Source: Chionoecetes opilio
Taxonomy: Eukaryota > Arthropoda > Malacostraca > Decapoda > Majidae
Length of the DNA stretch: 64,000 bases
Direction of reading: 5' to 3'
Assembly (NCBI GenBank): GCA_016584305.1
Contig: JACEEZ010001188.1
Location: forward strand, 45,001-109,000
Position numbers and translations under genes: made by a program. Shown here piece after piece: positions 1-10,864 of the stretch. The first letter of the stretch is position 1. Each line of letters starts with the position of its first letter. The notes below the pieces were generated by a model that was not told where the DNA came from, did no database searches, and was given only the letters and a program-made list of their open reading frames with translations.

Positions 1-478
1 ACAACATTCACGGTTCACCTGCACAGCCTCCGTCAGTCCCTTGACTCCCACTGCCCCTGGTGCAAGAACATTTCTGAGACTATTGAACACTTTCTGCTGC
101 CTCCCGCCAGGTGGTAGCATGCTCAGCGATCGTATTGTTTACATTTGGGCACACGACACTCACGGTTCACCTGCACAGCCTCCGTTAGTCCCCTGACCCC
201 CACTGCCCCTGGTGCAGGAACGTCTCTTGAGACTATTGAACACTTTCTGCTGCCTCCGCCAGGTGGCTGCATGCTCAGCGGACGTAAAAGTCCGCGGGCG
301 GGGTAGTTGATATTGGCGGTTGCCGGACAGTAAATACTAGAGTAGGATAAACGTCCGGGGGTGGGTAATGGCATCGTATTTTTTTTTTTTTTTTTTTTTT
401 TAACTTGCGATTCCCGGACTTTTGCGGTTCCCGGACCAGTGCTCCCCCCTATTAGTCCGGGAAATCGAGGTTTGTGTG
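1..478 (-). mobile_element. Right part of a TA-flanked element carrying a 153 bp satellite
   Basis: Positions 281-478 match, in reverse, the left end of the complete element at 31889-32769, including the terminal CACACAAACCTCG motif (here ending at 478, followed by TA). Positions 1-280 hold about 1.8 units of the roughly 153 bp tandem repeat described at 32091; unit boundaries fall at about 128 and 280. The rest of the element lies outside the window. A run of about 23 T sits near 380. Confidence 0.7.
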
Positions 479-508
479 TATATATATATATATTTTTATA
501 TTTTTTTT

Positions 509-832
509 ACATTTGTGCCTATAACAACTGTAGGCAGTGACCCAGGGCTCGGATGGTCGGCTCTGGAGGTTCACTTGAGGGCTCTGATGGTTGGTCCTCG
601 CCCGTGGTGGCGCAGGCAAGATTCTTATATTGACGCCTGTGATTAGAGGCTCATGCCGTCCTCTTGTGTCCCCCGATGCACTCGCAATCAAAGGTAGAGT
701 TGATGTGCAGAGTATGTGGGTGTTCTTAGGCCACTCGACGGTGCAGAAAGGTTTTGGTATTCTTCGGGGATCGAACTCGGGTCACCAAGAACGCCAGTCG
801 GAGACGCTAAACACTCCGCTACCGCCACCCCC
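509..832 (-). repeat. SINE-A copy
   Basis: Reverse-strand copy of the abundant tRNA-derived SINE. Its 3' hairpin region (CTGTAGGCA type) is at the left, and the tRNA-like head at the right carries a B-box-like GTTCGATCC and an A-box remnant around 815. It is moderately diverged from the copies at 10444 and 45915. Confidence 0.75.
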
Positions 833-1043
833 AAATATACGTACAGGAAAGTCTCGTTATACGAGCATTCGGTATACGAGAATCCGATGATACGAGATGT
901 GTAAATTAGGGTCTATTTTCAATATACGAGATCGAAAATCCAATGATACGACATTCAAACTGGGGTGAGTAAAATTACCAAGTTCAAAATGCGCGCCCTA
1001 CCACTCCCGGGCTGGACAAAGGGGGATTTGGTTGACCCCAGTG

Positions 1044-1365
1044 AGGTCACCCCTAGCAAGGCGTGACCTGAAGGGTAATTAAGCATATGTGGGGCCCTGA
1101 CATTTAGGGTAATTAGCTGTGTGCGGCCCCACCCTTGGGACCGGCATCAGGTCACCCCTAGCCAGGCGTGACCTGAAGGGTAATAAGCATATGGCAACGG
1201 GCCTGACCCTTTAGGGGTAATAAATAAGGTTGCGGCCCACCTTGGACAGCAGTCAGTCACCCATAGCAAGGCGTGACCTGAAGGGTAATTAGCATATGGC
1301 TGGGGCCTGACCTTTAGGGTTAATTAGCAGGTTGTGTGGACGCCAACCTTGGGACCGCTACAACT
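1044..1365 (+). repeat. About 105 bp tandem repeat, three units
   Basis: Units begin AGGTCACCCCTAGC at 1044 and 1149, with a mutated third start near 1254. Each contains two related halves ending in GGGTAATTA. The same array occurs inside the family copy at 17066 (units near 17275, 17373, 17478) but not in the copies at 6819 or 25973. Confidence 0.8.
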
Positions 1366-1592
1366 CCTTCTCATGTATCACGTAGCGTTTCCCATACATT
1401 ACCAAGCGACACGTCCTTTTTTGGCTTGTTGTGCTGTTTACTGTTTTAATTTAATGTGGCAGTTATGTTATTTTGTGTGCTATTTTTCTCACTTCAGAAT
1501 CTTTTTCTACAGAATAGGTAGTACAGTGTGGGTAATATAGACGCTGTGTGTTTGTTGTGTTTGTTATAGTTTATTTTAGCTTGAAAAACATG

Positions 1593-1596
<4 letters not shown>

Positions 1597-1648
<52 letters not shown>
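1597..1648 (+). repeat. Poly(T) tract of about 52 bases
   Basis: Uninterrupted T run at the conserved T-tract position of the GGGAGG family. Other copies have about 20-30 T at the same place. Confidence 0.95.
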
Positions 1649-1652
<4 letters not shown>

Positions 1653-1773
1653 GATTCGAATCCTGGAACAAAACCTATATTTTCCCATTAGTTATATGTT
1701 CGTTTATACGACATTTCACTTTACGAGTATGCCAGTGGAACCTAACTGCTCGTCATCTTCGGGACCTCCCTTC

Positions 1774-1811
1774 TATATATATTATATATATAATATATAT
1801 ATATATATCTA

Positions 1812-1855
<44 letters not shown>
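1774..1855. repeat. (TA)n microsatellite
   Basis: AT-dinucleotide array between two GGGAGG-family copies in opposite orientation, so the flanks could pair as a long hairpin. Confidence 0.95.
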
Positions 1856-1857
<2 letters not shown>

Positions 1858-3386
1858 GGGAAGTCGAAGATACGAGCATTCGTTTCCCACCTGGCATGCT
1901 CGTAAAGCGAAATCTCGTATAACGAAACACATAACTAATGGGAAAATATGGTTCGGTTCCAGGATCAATCCCGGCATCAATTAAAAACAAAAGAAAAAGA
2001 AAAAAAAAAAGACATGTTTTTCAAGCTAAAATAAATTTGTTAATTTTAGTAGGGCTTGGCGAGCAACCCCTTGAGAATCCCTGATGATCCCTGGTTGATA
2101 TCCTATGGTGTATCACAGCATGGGGAGCTGACCTGACTTCTTCAGGAAGGCACATATTATACAGCTGATAACGGGGTGTTGTTTCCTCGGCGGTGGCCGA
2201 TGTCCGCCGCCCGCGGAGATCTCCTTGGTAATTTTGTAGGAAAGCGAGGATACTTTGAGGAATCCTAGATCACTGGTGATATCCTACTGTGGCTATCACA
2301 GGCGTAGGAGCTGACTGTCTTCTTCAGGAGCACAGTGAGGCTGAGACTCGGCGGTTTTTGAAGAGGCCGGCGGACGGGGCCAGGCGCGCCGCCTCCCTCC
2401 GCCAAGGATATATATCACCGTGAGCTTAACTCTTATCCACTCGTTATTATACAACTTAGTGATTTATGGTGAGATGTCAATACACGTGTCATTATCTAAA
2501 TCAATGTAGCCCCGGTGTCCACCTAAAAGTAAGGGTTTATTTAAAGATGGTATGATAAGGTGACTGGCTGGTCGTGGGGCAGTGAGTGACGGAGAATTCC
2601 TCGCCGCGGAAGCCGCCCTTAAACAAAAATATTAAGACTATTTTAACCCACATACAAAACCTTCTATTCACCAAAACACTAGGCAACACAGGCTCCTTAC
2701 TTTATATATCCTTACTACCTGATACATTAAAACCTCCTTAAAAAAAAAAACGCAAGCATGTTTCCAATAAAACGAGAATTAGTTTTAGATGACGGGGACA
2801 GAAGGCGAGAGAAGGCAGTCTGGCATCCTTTCTTGCCCGGAAATTGTCAAGCGTCCCTTGTTCGAGTCGAGAAGGTTTTTAAAAACTGTTTGTCATTGGC
2901 TGTGACGGATGACGCCTTAGCCAGTCACGGACCTTCCTACTACGTTTACCGACCTATCGAGGGAGCTTTGTAGTCTTCTGTCGTTAGGGAAATGTAGTAT
3001 CTAGTAGTGCGAGCAGGTTCGTTGCTGGCCATACTACCTTCCCCGTTGCTAGCTTCTCGCCCAGGGTTGTGCTTTTTGTAGGCCACATTGTCGTACCGCG
3101 CCGCCAGAATTATCCATATTTTCAGATTGATGTTATCGTACAACCTTATGTAACATCATATAGTCATAAATGACTTATAATTTAAGTAAATAACTTGTAT
3201 TTCCTTTAGTAATTAAGTTGTAACTACTTACTTAGTAATAACTTGGTACTTTTACTCACCCCCAGTTTTGAATGTCGTTAACATTGGAATTTTCGATCTC
3301 GTATATTGAAATAGAACCCTATTTGCACATCTCGTATCATCGGACTTCTCGTATATCGATGCTCGTATAAAACGGGAACCTCCCTT
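1856..3386 (-). mobile_element. GGGAGG-family element, copy 2 (inverted)
   Basis: Reverse copy: the conserved right end of the family is at 1856-2040 and the left end (GATCTCGTATATTG type) at about 3290-3386. The middle is unlike other copies. It holds a diverged duplication (about 2060-2170 and 2245-2350, both with TATCACAG and GGAGCTGAC motifs). A stretch at about 2460-2760 resembles 33714-33960 inside the element at 33302. No intact reading frame is recognised. Confidence 0.65.
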
Positions 3387-3408
3387 TATAATATACTATA
3401 TAATATTA

Positions 3409-3514
3409 CAGGGAGAACCTCGTTAATCCGGCACCCTCGGGGGGGAGCGCATGCCGGATAACTCATTTTGCCGTTTGTTTGAGAGATTACTCTTATGGAA
3501 TCGCCCAAAATATT

Positions 3515-3548
<34 letters not shown>

Positions 3549-3769
3549 CCATCACAAGGAACTGGCCAAGGGCACAACAAAAATGGGTAACCCAAAGGCC
3601 GCTTAGTTTGCCAGTCCCTATAAAGAAGACAGTAAGAGAATAAAATAAAAAAGGGGGGTGAGCCAATTTAGTTCGGGAGGTGTCTTGTTACTCTTTCTTT
3701 TGAAAAGATGTAAGTTCATAGGAAAGTGGAAAACAGAAACAGGAAGAGAGTTCCAGAGTTTATCAGTGG

Positions 3770-3810
<41 letters not shown>

Positions 3811-3885
3811 CCGGGGTTTTGATTAGTGCCGTTGTTTTGAGGCCTGCCGTTGTTTTAAATGCCGGTTAAACGAGGTTCTCCTCTG
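3409..3885. mobile_element. TA-flanked inverted-repeat element
   Basis: Left end CAGGGAGAACCTCGTTAA at 3409 after TA; right end CGAGGTTCTCCTCTG at 3885 before TA. The interior holds a LINE-B 3' fragment bounded by a T-tract (about 3518-3548) and an A-tract (about 3772-3809). The ends resemble pogo/Tigger-type termini. It has no coding capacity. Confidence 0.7.
3552..3772 (-). repeat. LINE-B 3' end fragment
   Basis: Matches the 3' terminal part of the minus-strand LINE at 18185-18420 (GGCCAAGGGCA, CCCTATAAAGAAGACAGTAAG, TTCCAGAGTTTA landmarks). It is 5'-truncated and non-coding, nested in the element at 3409. Confidence 0.75.
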
Positions 3886-4155
<270 letters not shown>

Positions 4156-6712
4156 TTTAGGGTACGCCGTAGGTCCAATGAAAAGTGAAATATAGATTAT
4201 TTCGAATTTGGCAGGGTGATTTCTTATGTAAAATTGAATTTTAAGGGTGGTTTGCCCTCTTCAACTTTTTGGTTTGAGCACTTCTTGCCATGCAAAAATG
4301 GACTTTTATATTTATATGCAAAACATAGCTTAGCCCTCACACGATCTTCCTCTGCAAGGACCAGGAATCCCACTGCTCCAACCCCCAGCTGTGCCACGTG
4401 AGAGCACACGTGCAGTGTGACTGCCCCCTGGCCAGCAAAGTCCCTACTTTAGACCTGGAGTGGCTGTACTACCAGAGGATCAAAGTTGGGGAGGAGAGTG
4501 CAATGATGATGACAGGGGTAGACAAGAATGAGATGCATAGACAAGTGAAAGCAGCAAAGAGAAAGCAGTTGGAAGAGGAGGCTAAGCTGAAGAAGCAGAA
4601 GCAGAAAGATGAAAAGGTCAGACGTCTTGAGCTGCAGGAGCAGATGTTCCTGGGCCAGGCTGAAGATCACCAGGATTCTGAGGATGGGACGGAGGAGTCG
4701 TTCACCCTGCCACTCAGAGGAAAGAGGCAGGAGCAACAGGAGGCTGCCATACTGGTAGACCGACTGCTCAGGGAGAGGTTGGGGTCCCTGGTACCCCTTG
4801 TGATGCAGTACTTGGACAGGCCAGCTGCAAGAAGAAACACAATGCCAGTCCGGAACCTGGTGCTGGCAAGCATCCGGTTCGACGTTCTGCCCACTGCTGC
4901 TGCTGCCTTGGCTTCTGGATTCCTCCAGGACCTTATCGCTGACGGCCACCTCTCTCCAGACATGTCGTACCTGGTCTGCGATCCTAACAAGCTGAGGAGG
5001 GCCAGGCAGGATGCCATGGCATCGGTCAGGGACCTTGACCAGGGGAAGCACCAGGGTACCAAAATAGTTGGATTGGGTTATGATGGGAGGAAGGACAAGA
5101 CCAGGGCGATGGTGCCCGACAGCTATGGGAAACTGCACCCAAGGTTGATCAGGGAGGAGCATGTGTCAGTGACAGAGGAGCCATCTGGAAGGTACCTTTG
5201 GCACTTTGTACCAGGGGACCCGGTGCCACCTGAGAATGCCTGCGTTCAAGGTGGCTCAGGCTCTCTATGATCTGCTGGTGACATACGACTCCACCGACTC
5301 ACTGATCGTACTGCAAGGTGACTCAACTAGGGCCAACACGGGGTGGAAGGGTGGTACTCACGCCCATTTGGAGAAGATGCTGGGACGCAAGCTCTTCTGG
5401 AGTATATGCGTGTTGCACACAAACGAGTTGCCCCTGCGCCACCTTATCACCAGCATCGATGGGCCTACCTCATCTGACACTGGCTTCACGGGTCCAGTGT
5501 GCAGTCTGCTGTCCAGCATGAATGAGATGCAGTACAACGCAGAGTTCAGAGGAGTGCCAGGCGGTGAAGATCTCACGGAGATACCGGAGTATATCCTGGT
5601 CAACATGTCCACTGACCAGCAGGTCTCCTACCAGCTGGTCCAGGCTGTGAAGCGGGGCGTTCTCCCGTCCGAGCTGCAGGAGATCAAGTGTGGCAAGGTG
5701 TCCCACTCCAGATGGCTCACCACAGCCCAGTCGCTCATGTACATGTGGACCAGAAAGCATGGACTGACTGGCAAAGAACTGAACACCCTGGAAATCCTAG
5801 TCAAGTACTGCCTGCAGGTGTACTTCAAACTCTACTACACATCAAGGTTCACCACAGACTAGAGGACGGCCCCAAGCACATCCTCACGCAGCTCAGAGTG
5901 ATGAGGTTGCAGCCCAAGAAGGTCCAAACAGCTGTGACCTTCTACGTGCGGACAGGAGCATGGTTCGCACACTCAGAATGTGTCCTCCTCACGCTGATGG
6001 CGAGTCAGAGTGAGGACGACCGCAGGTTCGCCGTGACCCAGATTTTGAAGTTGAGGGCTGGCAAGGAGATGGGGACACCAGTGTAAGACCTCGCATCACA
6101 CCCAAGCTGAACTTGTCAGCCACCAGCTTGCAGACACTGATCAGCTGGCAGCCTGGCCAGGTGCACGAGCTGGCATTCACCTGTTCACTGTCCGGGGATC
6201 AGATCCAGGAGATCCTGGTCAAGCCGTACGAGGTTCTGGAGTTCTCTATCCACACTCAGAGCACCGAAAGAGTCGTGAAGCAGGTGACAGAGGCTGCGGC
6301 AGCAGTGGTGGGGCAGCAGGCCAGAGACGGGTTCATCCGGGCTCGGGCCCACCACCGGGAGACCATGCCCTGCTTCAGGTCTAAGAAGGACATGATGGAC
6401 ACGTTCTAGGCCAACGTAGAGGCTGTGACACTGATGTAGTGCCTGATGAACCAACTGATCAGAAAGAGCTTACCACGCTAGTCATTTGGAACTCATATTG
6501 GTGCATGATGCAATACACAGGACCAACCGGACACTGCGTACTCATTTAAGCATTATTCGATAAGGGTGCAATATAAAAGTGCGATTTTGCATAGTAAGAA
6601 TTGCTCAAATGCAAAAATGGAAATAGATAAAATCGTCTTAGAATTCCATTTTACATAGGAAATTGGCATGCCAAAGTTGAGAAAAAGAATTTGTTATACG
6701 GCGTACCCTAAA
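4156..6712 (+). mobile_element. DNA transposon with long inverted repeats, superfamily not recognised
   Basis: Ends are TTTAGGGTACGCCGTA at the left and its reverse complement at the right. The similarity continues inward on both sides for about 160 bp (4156-4318 against 6560-6712), with shared landmarks such as TATGTAAAAT, TTTGAGCA and ATGCAAAA. Both ends abut AT repeats, so the target duplication cannot be resolved; TA fits. The single coding region between the repeats reads left to right (4329-6409). Confidence 0.85.
4329..6409 (+). pseudogene. Transposase-like gene of unrecognised family, broken by frameshifts
   Basis: About 690 codons between long inverted repeats, so probably the transposase. 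It is open from 4329 with no clear start, so an upstream exon or start may be lost. The first part has a Cys/His cluster (CKDQESHC, LCHVRAHVQCDC) that could bind zinc, then a charged Glu/Lys-rich helix (about 4530-4640). The frame changes near 5240, 5838 and 6080, and a TAG at 6407 precedes a further open stretch. The middle holds QGDST, NTGWKGG and CVLHTNELP (5407-5430). The C-x2-H in the last recalls the [C/D](2)H motif known downstream of the second acidic residue in some DDE transposases. SHSRWLTTA lies near 5705. I know similar uncharacterised invertebrate proteins, but the superfamily and catalytic triad are unassigned. The coding region is GC-richer than its flanks. Confidence 0.75.
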
Positions 6713-6751
6713 TATATATATATATTATATATATTTTAAAATATATATATA

Positions 6752-6818
<67 letters not shown>
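6713..6818. repeat. (TA)n microsatellite
   Basis: AT repeats between the transposon at 4156 and the GGGAGG copy at 6819. Confidence 0.95.
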
Positions 6819-6821
<3 letters not shown>

Positions 6822-7359
6822 GGAGGTCCCGTTATACGAGCATTCGGTATACGAGAATCCGATGATACGAGATGTGTAAATTAGGGTCTATTATCAATAT
6901 ACGAGATCGAAAATCCAATGCTACGACATTCAAACTAGGGTGAGTAAAATTACCAAGTTATTTACTAAAGTAAATTAAAAGTTATTTACTTAAGTAAATT
7001 AAAAGTTATTTACTAAAATTATAAAGTCATTTACTGACTATATGATTTTACCTAAGGTTGTACGATAATCAATCTGAAAATATGATAATTCTAGTGGCTC
7101 GGTACGACAATGTGGCCTATAAAAATTCACATCCTGGACGAGGTACTATGATTCAGATGCACAGCGACGAGTTTGTGGGCAGTGGAAGAGGTCTGCACAC
7201 CCCTCCCTTGTCCCTTACCTACCCTACCCTCGCGAGTCTATTGTATCACGCGGCAGCACCGAGGATCTTTCCTCTTCCCCAAAGCCCCCTTCACATTCCA
7301 TAATGGAACCACGAACGCGCCAAAAATGCAATGCGCAGCACCGTCATGGTCCTGGTTAT

Positions 7360-8260
7360 GGGTCCATCATGACCGATCGTGACGCTCGTGACGCGCTCGG
7401 CCGAGGCCGCAAAAAGTTAGTGCGTGCACTAAAAAATCGGGAAGCTCCCCAATTTTTTTACCCAACGCAGCGCTATCGTAAGTCTATCGTGACGCTATCG
7501 TTATCTATGTAGCAGCTTCGTGACACTACCGGGATCGTCTTATGTCTATCATGACGATAAGAAACCGTTACGCGCGACTTCAATCCTACCTCCCCCCCTT
7601 TTTTGCACCCCCTTCCGCCTTCTCCCCCCTTTTTCATTCACCTCCACACCCCTACTCCCTTCCCCTACTCCATACATGTGGTGATGCCCCCACCCCTACT
7701 CCCTACCCCTACTCCTGACCACGTGGTGATGGGGGAAGGGGGTAGGGAGTAGGGGGTGGGTGGTGGATCCACCCCGTTTTAACCACTCACACCACCAACA
7801 ACGCCTTCTCCATCCCCCCCCCCCGTTTCCCCACCAACACCATCACCCCCTTCTTTATTACAACCCCCCTCCCCTGTTTCCCCCTTCTCCATTATCAACA
7901 CAACACTGTTTCTCCCACCTTCATCTCTAGCCCCGGCCCCTTCCTTCTTCATCACCATGGCAACACACACCCACGTGTGAGGCATGTTGCATGAGGCATG
8001 GCTCTTGACGCTATCGTGATACGTTCATGGCACTGTCGTGGTTATCGTAACTCTATCGTGGCGACAAAATGACCGTTGATTTTCCATTCGTGACATTGTC
8101 TTACAGCTGTCATGACTCCATCGTGACCATCTTACGACCGTCATGACACATACGTACAGGCAGCGTGACATTGTTGTGAGGCTATCGTTGCATGCGTTTA
8201 TCTTGGAAAAATTTCGCTATAGCGTCAATAATCAAATTGGTGGCGCTATCGTGGCTCGAT
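7360..8260. repeat. Degenerate CTATCGTGAC-type short repeats
   Basis: Many scattered near-copies of CTATCGTGAC and GTCATGAC occur in two blocks (about 7360-7560 and 7990-8260) either side of a pyrimidine-rich block at 7575-7935. Spacing is irregular, so this is not a clean satellite. Confidence 0.6.
7691..7760. other. G-rich hairpin with potential G-quadruplex
   Basis: CACCCCTACTCCCTACCCC at 7691-7709 pairs with a nearly exact complement at 7739-7758. The right arm on + reads as successive runs of 5, 5, 3, 5 and 3 G. The loop contains the palindrome CCACGTGG. Confidence 0.7.
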
Positions 8261-8786
8261 TATGGAATGTGTGAAGGGAGCTCAAGTCATCAAGGGGAGG
8301 AGGAACCCTCTAACCCAGTCAGAACCCTCTAACCCAGTCAGAACTCTAACCCAGTCATCCCTGCAAACGCAGTCACCCCTGTTTTCTCTCGAGCCTCGGA
8401 GAGAGAAAACAGGGACTCTCAGCTGGCTACTTGCCAGCTTCCTGTCTCCCCACACAACATTACCACTTGTGAGTGTTATGCATGTTTTATGTTTAATTAA
8501 TGTGCAGTTATGTTATTTTGTGTGCTATTTTCTCTTTCAGAATGCTTTTTCTACAGAATAGGTAGTACAGTGTGGGTAATATAGACGCTGTGTGTTTGTT
8601 GTGTTTGCTATAGTTTATTTTAGCTTGAAAAACACGTCATTTTTTTTTTTTTTTTTTTTTAATTGATGGGGTCCTGGAACCAAACCTATATTTTACCATT
8701 AGTTATGTGTTTCGTTATACGAGATTTCACTTTACGAGTATGCCAGGTGGAACCTAACTGCTCGTATCTTCGGGACCTCCCTGTAT

Positions 8787-8790
<4 letters not shown>

Positions 8791-8818
<28 letters not shown>
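8791..8818. repeat. (GA)n microsatellite
   Basis: Fourteen AG units directly after the GGGAGG copy. Confidence 0.97.
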
Positions 8819-8828
8819 CGGCGCGGCG

Positions 8829-9090
8829 ATTTATTTAGTTAATGCTAATTTATGCATGGTGCTAATTCATTTACCAGAAAACAAAATATATCAATGGAAA
8901 GCTAATAAAATTCTGCTTCTATTGATATGTTCCATGTTGTAAGTTGTCCCACAAAGATTTAAATGACGATGAGTTTAAGTGAAATTTAAGTTCATGCATA
9001 TTTCTTTAGTCTCATAATGACATTTATTTAATGTGTCTTACTGTGTTTTATGTGATAATCTTATAGAACAAACATTTCCGAAGATTTTTG
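8829..9090 (+). repeat. Dispersed 270 bp repeat, copy 1
   Basis: AT-rich sequence shared with 31570-31886 and 32772-33058 (landmarks GCTAATTTATGCATG, ATCAATGGAAAGCTAAT, AGAACAAACATTTCC). No ends or coding capacity are recognised, so the class is unknown. Confidence 0.7.
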
Positions 9091-9168
9091 AAGATGAAGA
9101 CATTTTTGCCGACTTTCTGTTTACATGTTCACACAAGAGGTTGTGAAAACCACGAGATGTAGTTTAGG

Positions 9169-9828
9169 TGAGGTGGTAGCAGAGTGGTTAGCGTCACCGG
9201 GTGGCGTTCTCGAAGACCCGAGTTCGATCCCGAGTTAGACCCATAAATCCACTTGAAATCTTTCTGCACCGTCGAGTGGCCTAAGAACACCCACATGCCC
9301 TGTCCATTAACTCCACCTTCGACTGTGAGTGCATGGGAGGACACAGGGGGCTTCATGAGCCTCTAATCACAGGCGTCAGTCCAGGGCCAGATTAAGGGGG
9401 GGGCTACCGGGGCTCTAGCCCAAGGGCCCCCACCAAAAGGGCCCCCACCATATGTATATTAGCTTTAAGCAGTAATATTAAAAACATTGGCAAGTTACAA
9501 AACCAAAACATATTTGCCTGTCTGTTTCATCCTTTATCTCTGAATACCAGTCTATGCATTAATAGTTCTTTGCCAAACATAGGCCTCAAAATACCCACAA
9601 AAGTGCTTAATTTTCGTGGGAATATAGGGCCCCCACAAAAGCTGAGCCCCAGGGCCCCCACAGCTCTTGATCTGGCCTGGCGTCACTAACAATCCTGCCT
9701 GCGCCACCACGGGCTAGGGCCAACCATCACAGCCCTCGAGTGAGCCTCCAGGGCCTACCATCCCACCCCTGTAGCTCACTGCCTACAAGCGCTATAGGCA
9801 TAGGTGTAAAAAAAAAAAAAAAAAAAAT
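9169..9828 (+). repeat. SINE-A copy interrupted by a hAT-like MITE
   Basis: The head has GGTAGCAGAGTGG (A box) and GTTCGATCC (B box), and the tail is poly(A). The element at 9381-9680 splits it at the GGCGTCACT site. Confidence 0.85.
9381..9680 (+). mobile_element. hAT-like MITE inside SINE-A
   Basis: 300 bp. Ends CCAGGGCCAGATTAAG and, reversed, CCAGGCCAGATCAAG. It is flanked by GCGTCAGT at the left and GCGTCACT at the right, an 8 bp duplication with one difference, as hAT elements make. A near-identical copy in the opposite orientation is at 53229-53530 in the same SINE position. Confidence 0.8.
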
Positions 9829-9935
9829 TAACTAATTTAAAAAAAAAAAAAAAAAAAAAAAATCTTTGTCTTTGCCATGCCGAGTTATATTAAATTCCGA
9901 GTTATACAGTGCCGAGTTATAAGGCTTTTACTGTA

Positions 9936-10768
9936 CTTTGTGATATTGTTTGCAATGTTTTGCATTGAATATTATCTCGGCTCCTACCAAGCTTGTTGTG
10001 TTTTTGAAGCAGAAACCAATCCTTTTTAAATTTCGACAAAAAACTGAACTCGTATTCAAGACGGTGCTTGGATGACATAAACACGGCTCAGCAGCTGACA
10101 GCCTACACGCTGGTTCCCGACCTTTGCTTTACTTTGCCACCTATTTTACGTGTTTTGGGATTACATCATACAGTACTGTATTTCAAGATGTCCGCTCCAT
10201 CACGCAAGGGTGTCTCCAGCAGGAAGGGAATGAAATTGAAGAGCCTGAGCCTGCAGGAAAGGGTCAAAAGGACAAAAACATGACTTTATGCGACTGAGGA
10301 TATGCCGAGTGTAAGCAAAGAGATGCAGTTATAACATCAATATGCCGAGATACATTATTTTTTGCCAACTTTCTGTTTACATGTTCACACAAGAAGTTGT
10401 GAGGGCATGATATGCCGAGTGAAAACCAAGAGATGCAGTTTAGGGGAGGCGGTAGCAGAGTGGTTAACTTCACCGAGTGGCGTTCTCGAAGACCCGAGTT
10501 CGATCCCGAGTGAGACCCATAAATCCACTTGAAATCTTTCTGCACCATCAAGTGGCCTAGGAACACCCACGTGCCCTGTCCATTAATTCTACCTTCGACT
10601 GCGAGTGCCTGGGAGGACACAGGGGGGCGGCATGAGCCTCTATTTACAGGCGTCACTATAAGAATCCTGCCTGCGCCACCACGGGCGAGGGCCAATCATC
10701 ACAGCCCTCGAGTGAGCCTCCAGGGCCTACCATCCCATCCCTGGAGCTCACTGCCTACACGGGGGGGG

Positions 10769-10800
<32 letters not shown>

Positions 10801-10862
10801 TTGCTTTGCCGAGTTATATCAAATTCCGAGTTATACAGTGCCGAGTTATAAGGGTTTTACTG
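9936..10862 (+). mobile_element. AACTCGG-family element, half copy with transposase N-terminus
   Basis: Starts inside the spacer segment of the family (TTTGTGATATTGTTTGC) and ends GGGTTTTACTG before TA. At 10188-10283 it encodes MSAPSRKGVSSRKG followed by about 18 residues and a stop. In the copy at 54419 the same start leads into a CENP-B/pogo-type helix-turn-helix. SINE-A sits at 10444-10796. Confidence 0.75.
10444..10796 (+). repeat. SINE-A copy, full length
   Basis: The best plus-strand copy: A-box GGTAGCAGAGTGG near 10450, B-box GTTCGATCC near 10499, conserved body with CCTCGAGTGAGCC, and an A-tract of about 28. Confidence 0.9.
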
Positions 10863-10864
10863 TA

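Larger units (their letters stand above)
844..1771 (+). mobile_element. GGGAGG-family element, copy 1
   Basis: Starts with a diverged CAGGAAAGTCTCGTTATACG and ends CGGGACCTCCC. The inner parts match the copies at 6819, 17066 and 25973: GATACGAGATGTGTAAATT near the left end, and a T-tract followed by a conserved right end. It holds no coding capacity. The family behaves like a non-autonomous Tc1/mariner-type element with TA targets, an inference from the better copies. Confidence 0.75.
6819..8783 (+). mobile_element. GGGAGG-family element, copy 3 (complete ends)
   Basis: Begins CAGGGAGGTCCCGTTATACG after TA and ends CGGGACCTCCCTG before TA, so both termini and the TA duplication are visible. 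At 1965 bp it is the longest copy. Extra length comes from about 7300-8270, which holds degenerate CTATCGTGAC repeats, a C-rich block and a G-rich hairpin. No gene is seen. Confidence 0.85.
9104..9933 (+). mobile_element. AACTCGG-family pogo-like element, truncated copy
   Basis: Only the right half is present. It starts in the TTTCTGTTTACATGTTCACA segment, then carries SINE-A, then ends GCCGAGTTATAAGGCTTTTACTG followed by TA. Confidence 0.75.

Noticed and set aside
4449..5162. Long minus-strand open frame opposite the transposase-like gene
   Set aside because: Shadow of the GC-rich plus-strand coding region; leucine/glutamine-rich without recognisable motifs.
4156..6712. Assigning the unplaced transposon to hAT because of C-x2-H and an RW motif
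   Set aside because: The ends lack the CAG-type hAT terminus and no 8 bp duplication can be shown, so I left the superfamily open.
9169..9240. Possible tRNA genes at SINE heads (also 10444, 17620, 35703)
   Set aside because: A and B boxes are present but the cloverleaf is incomplete, and the same sequence recurs with SINE bodies and tails.
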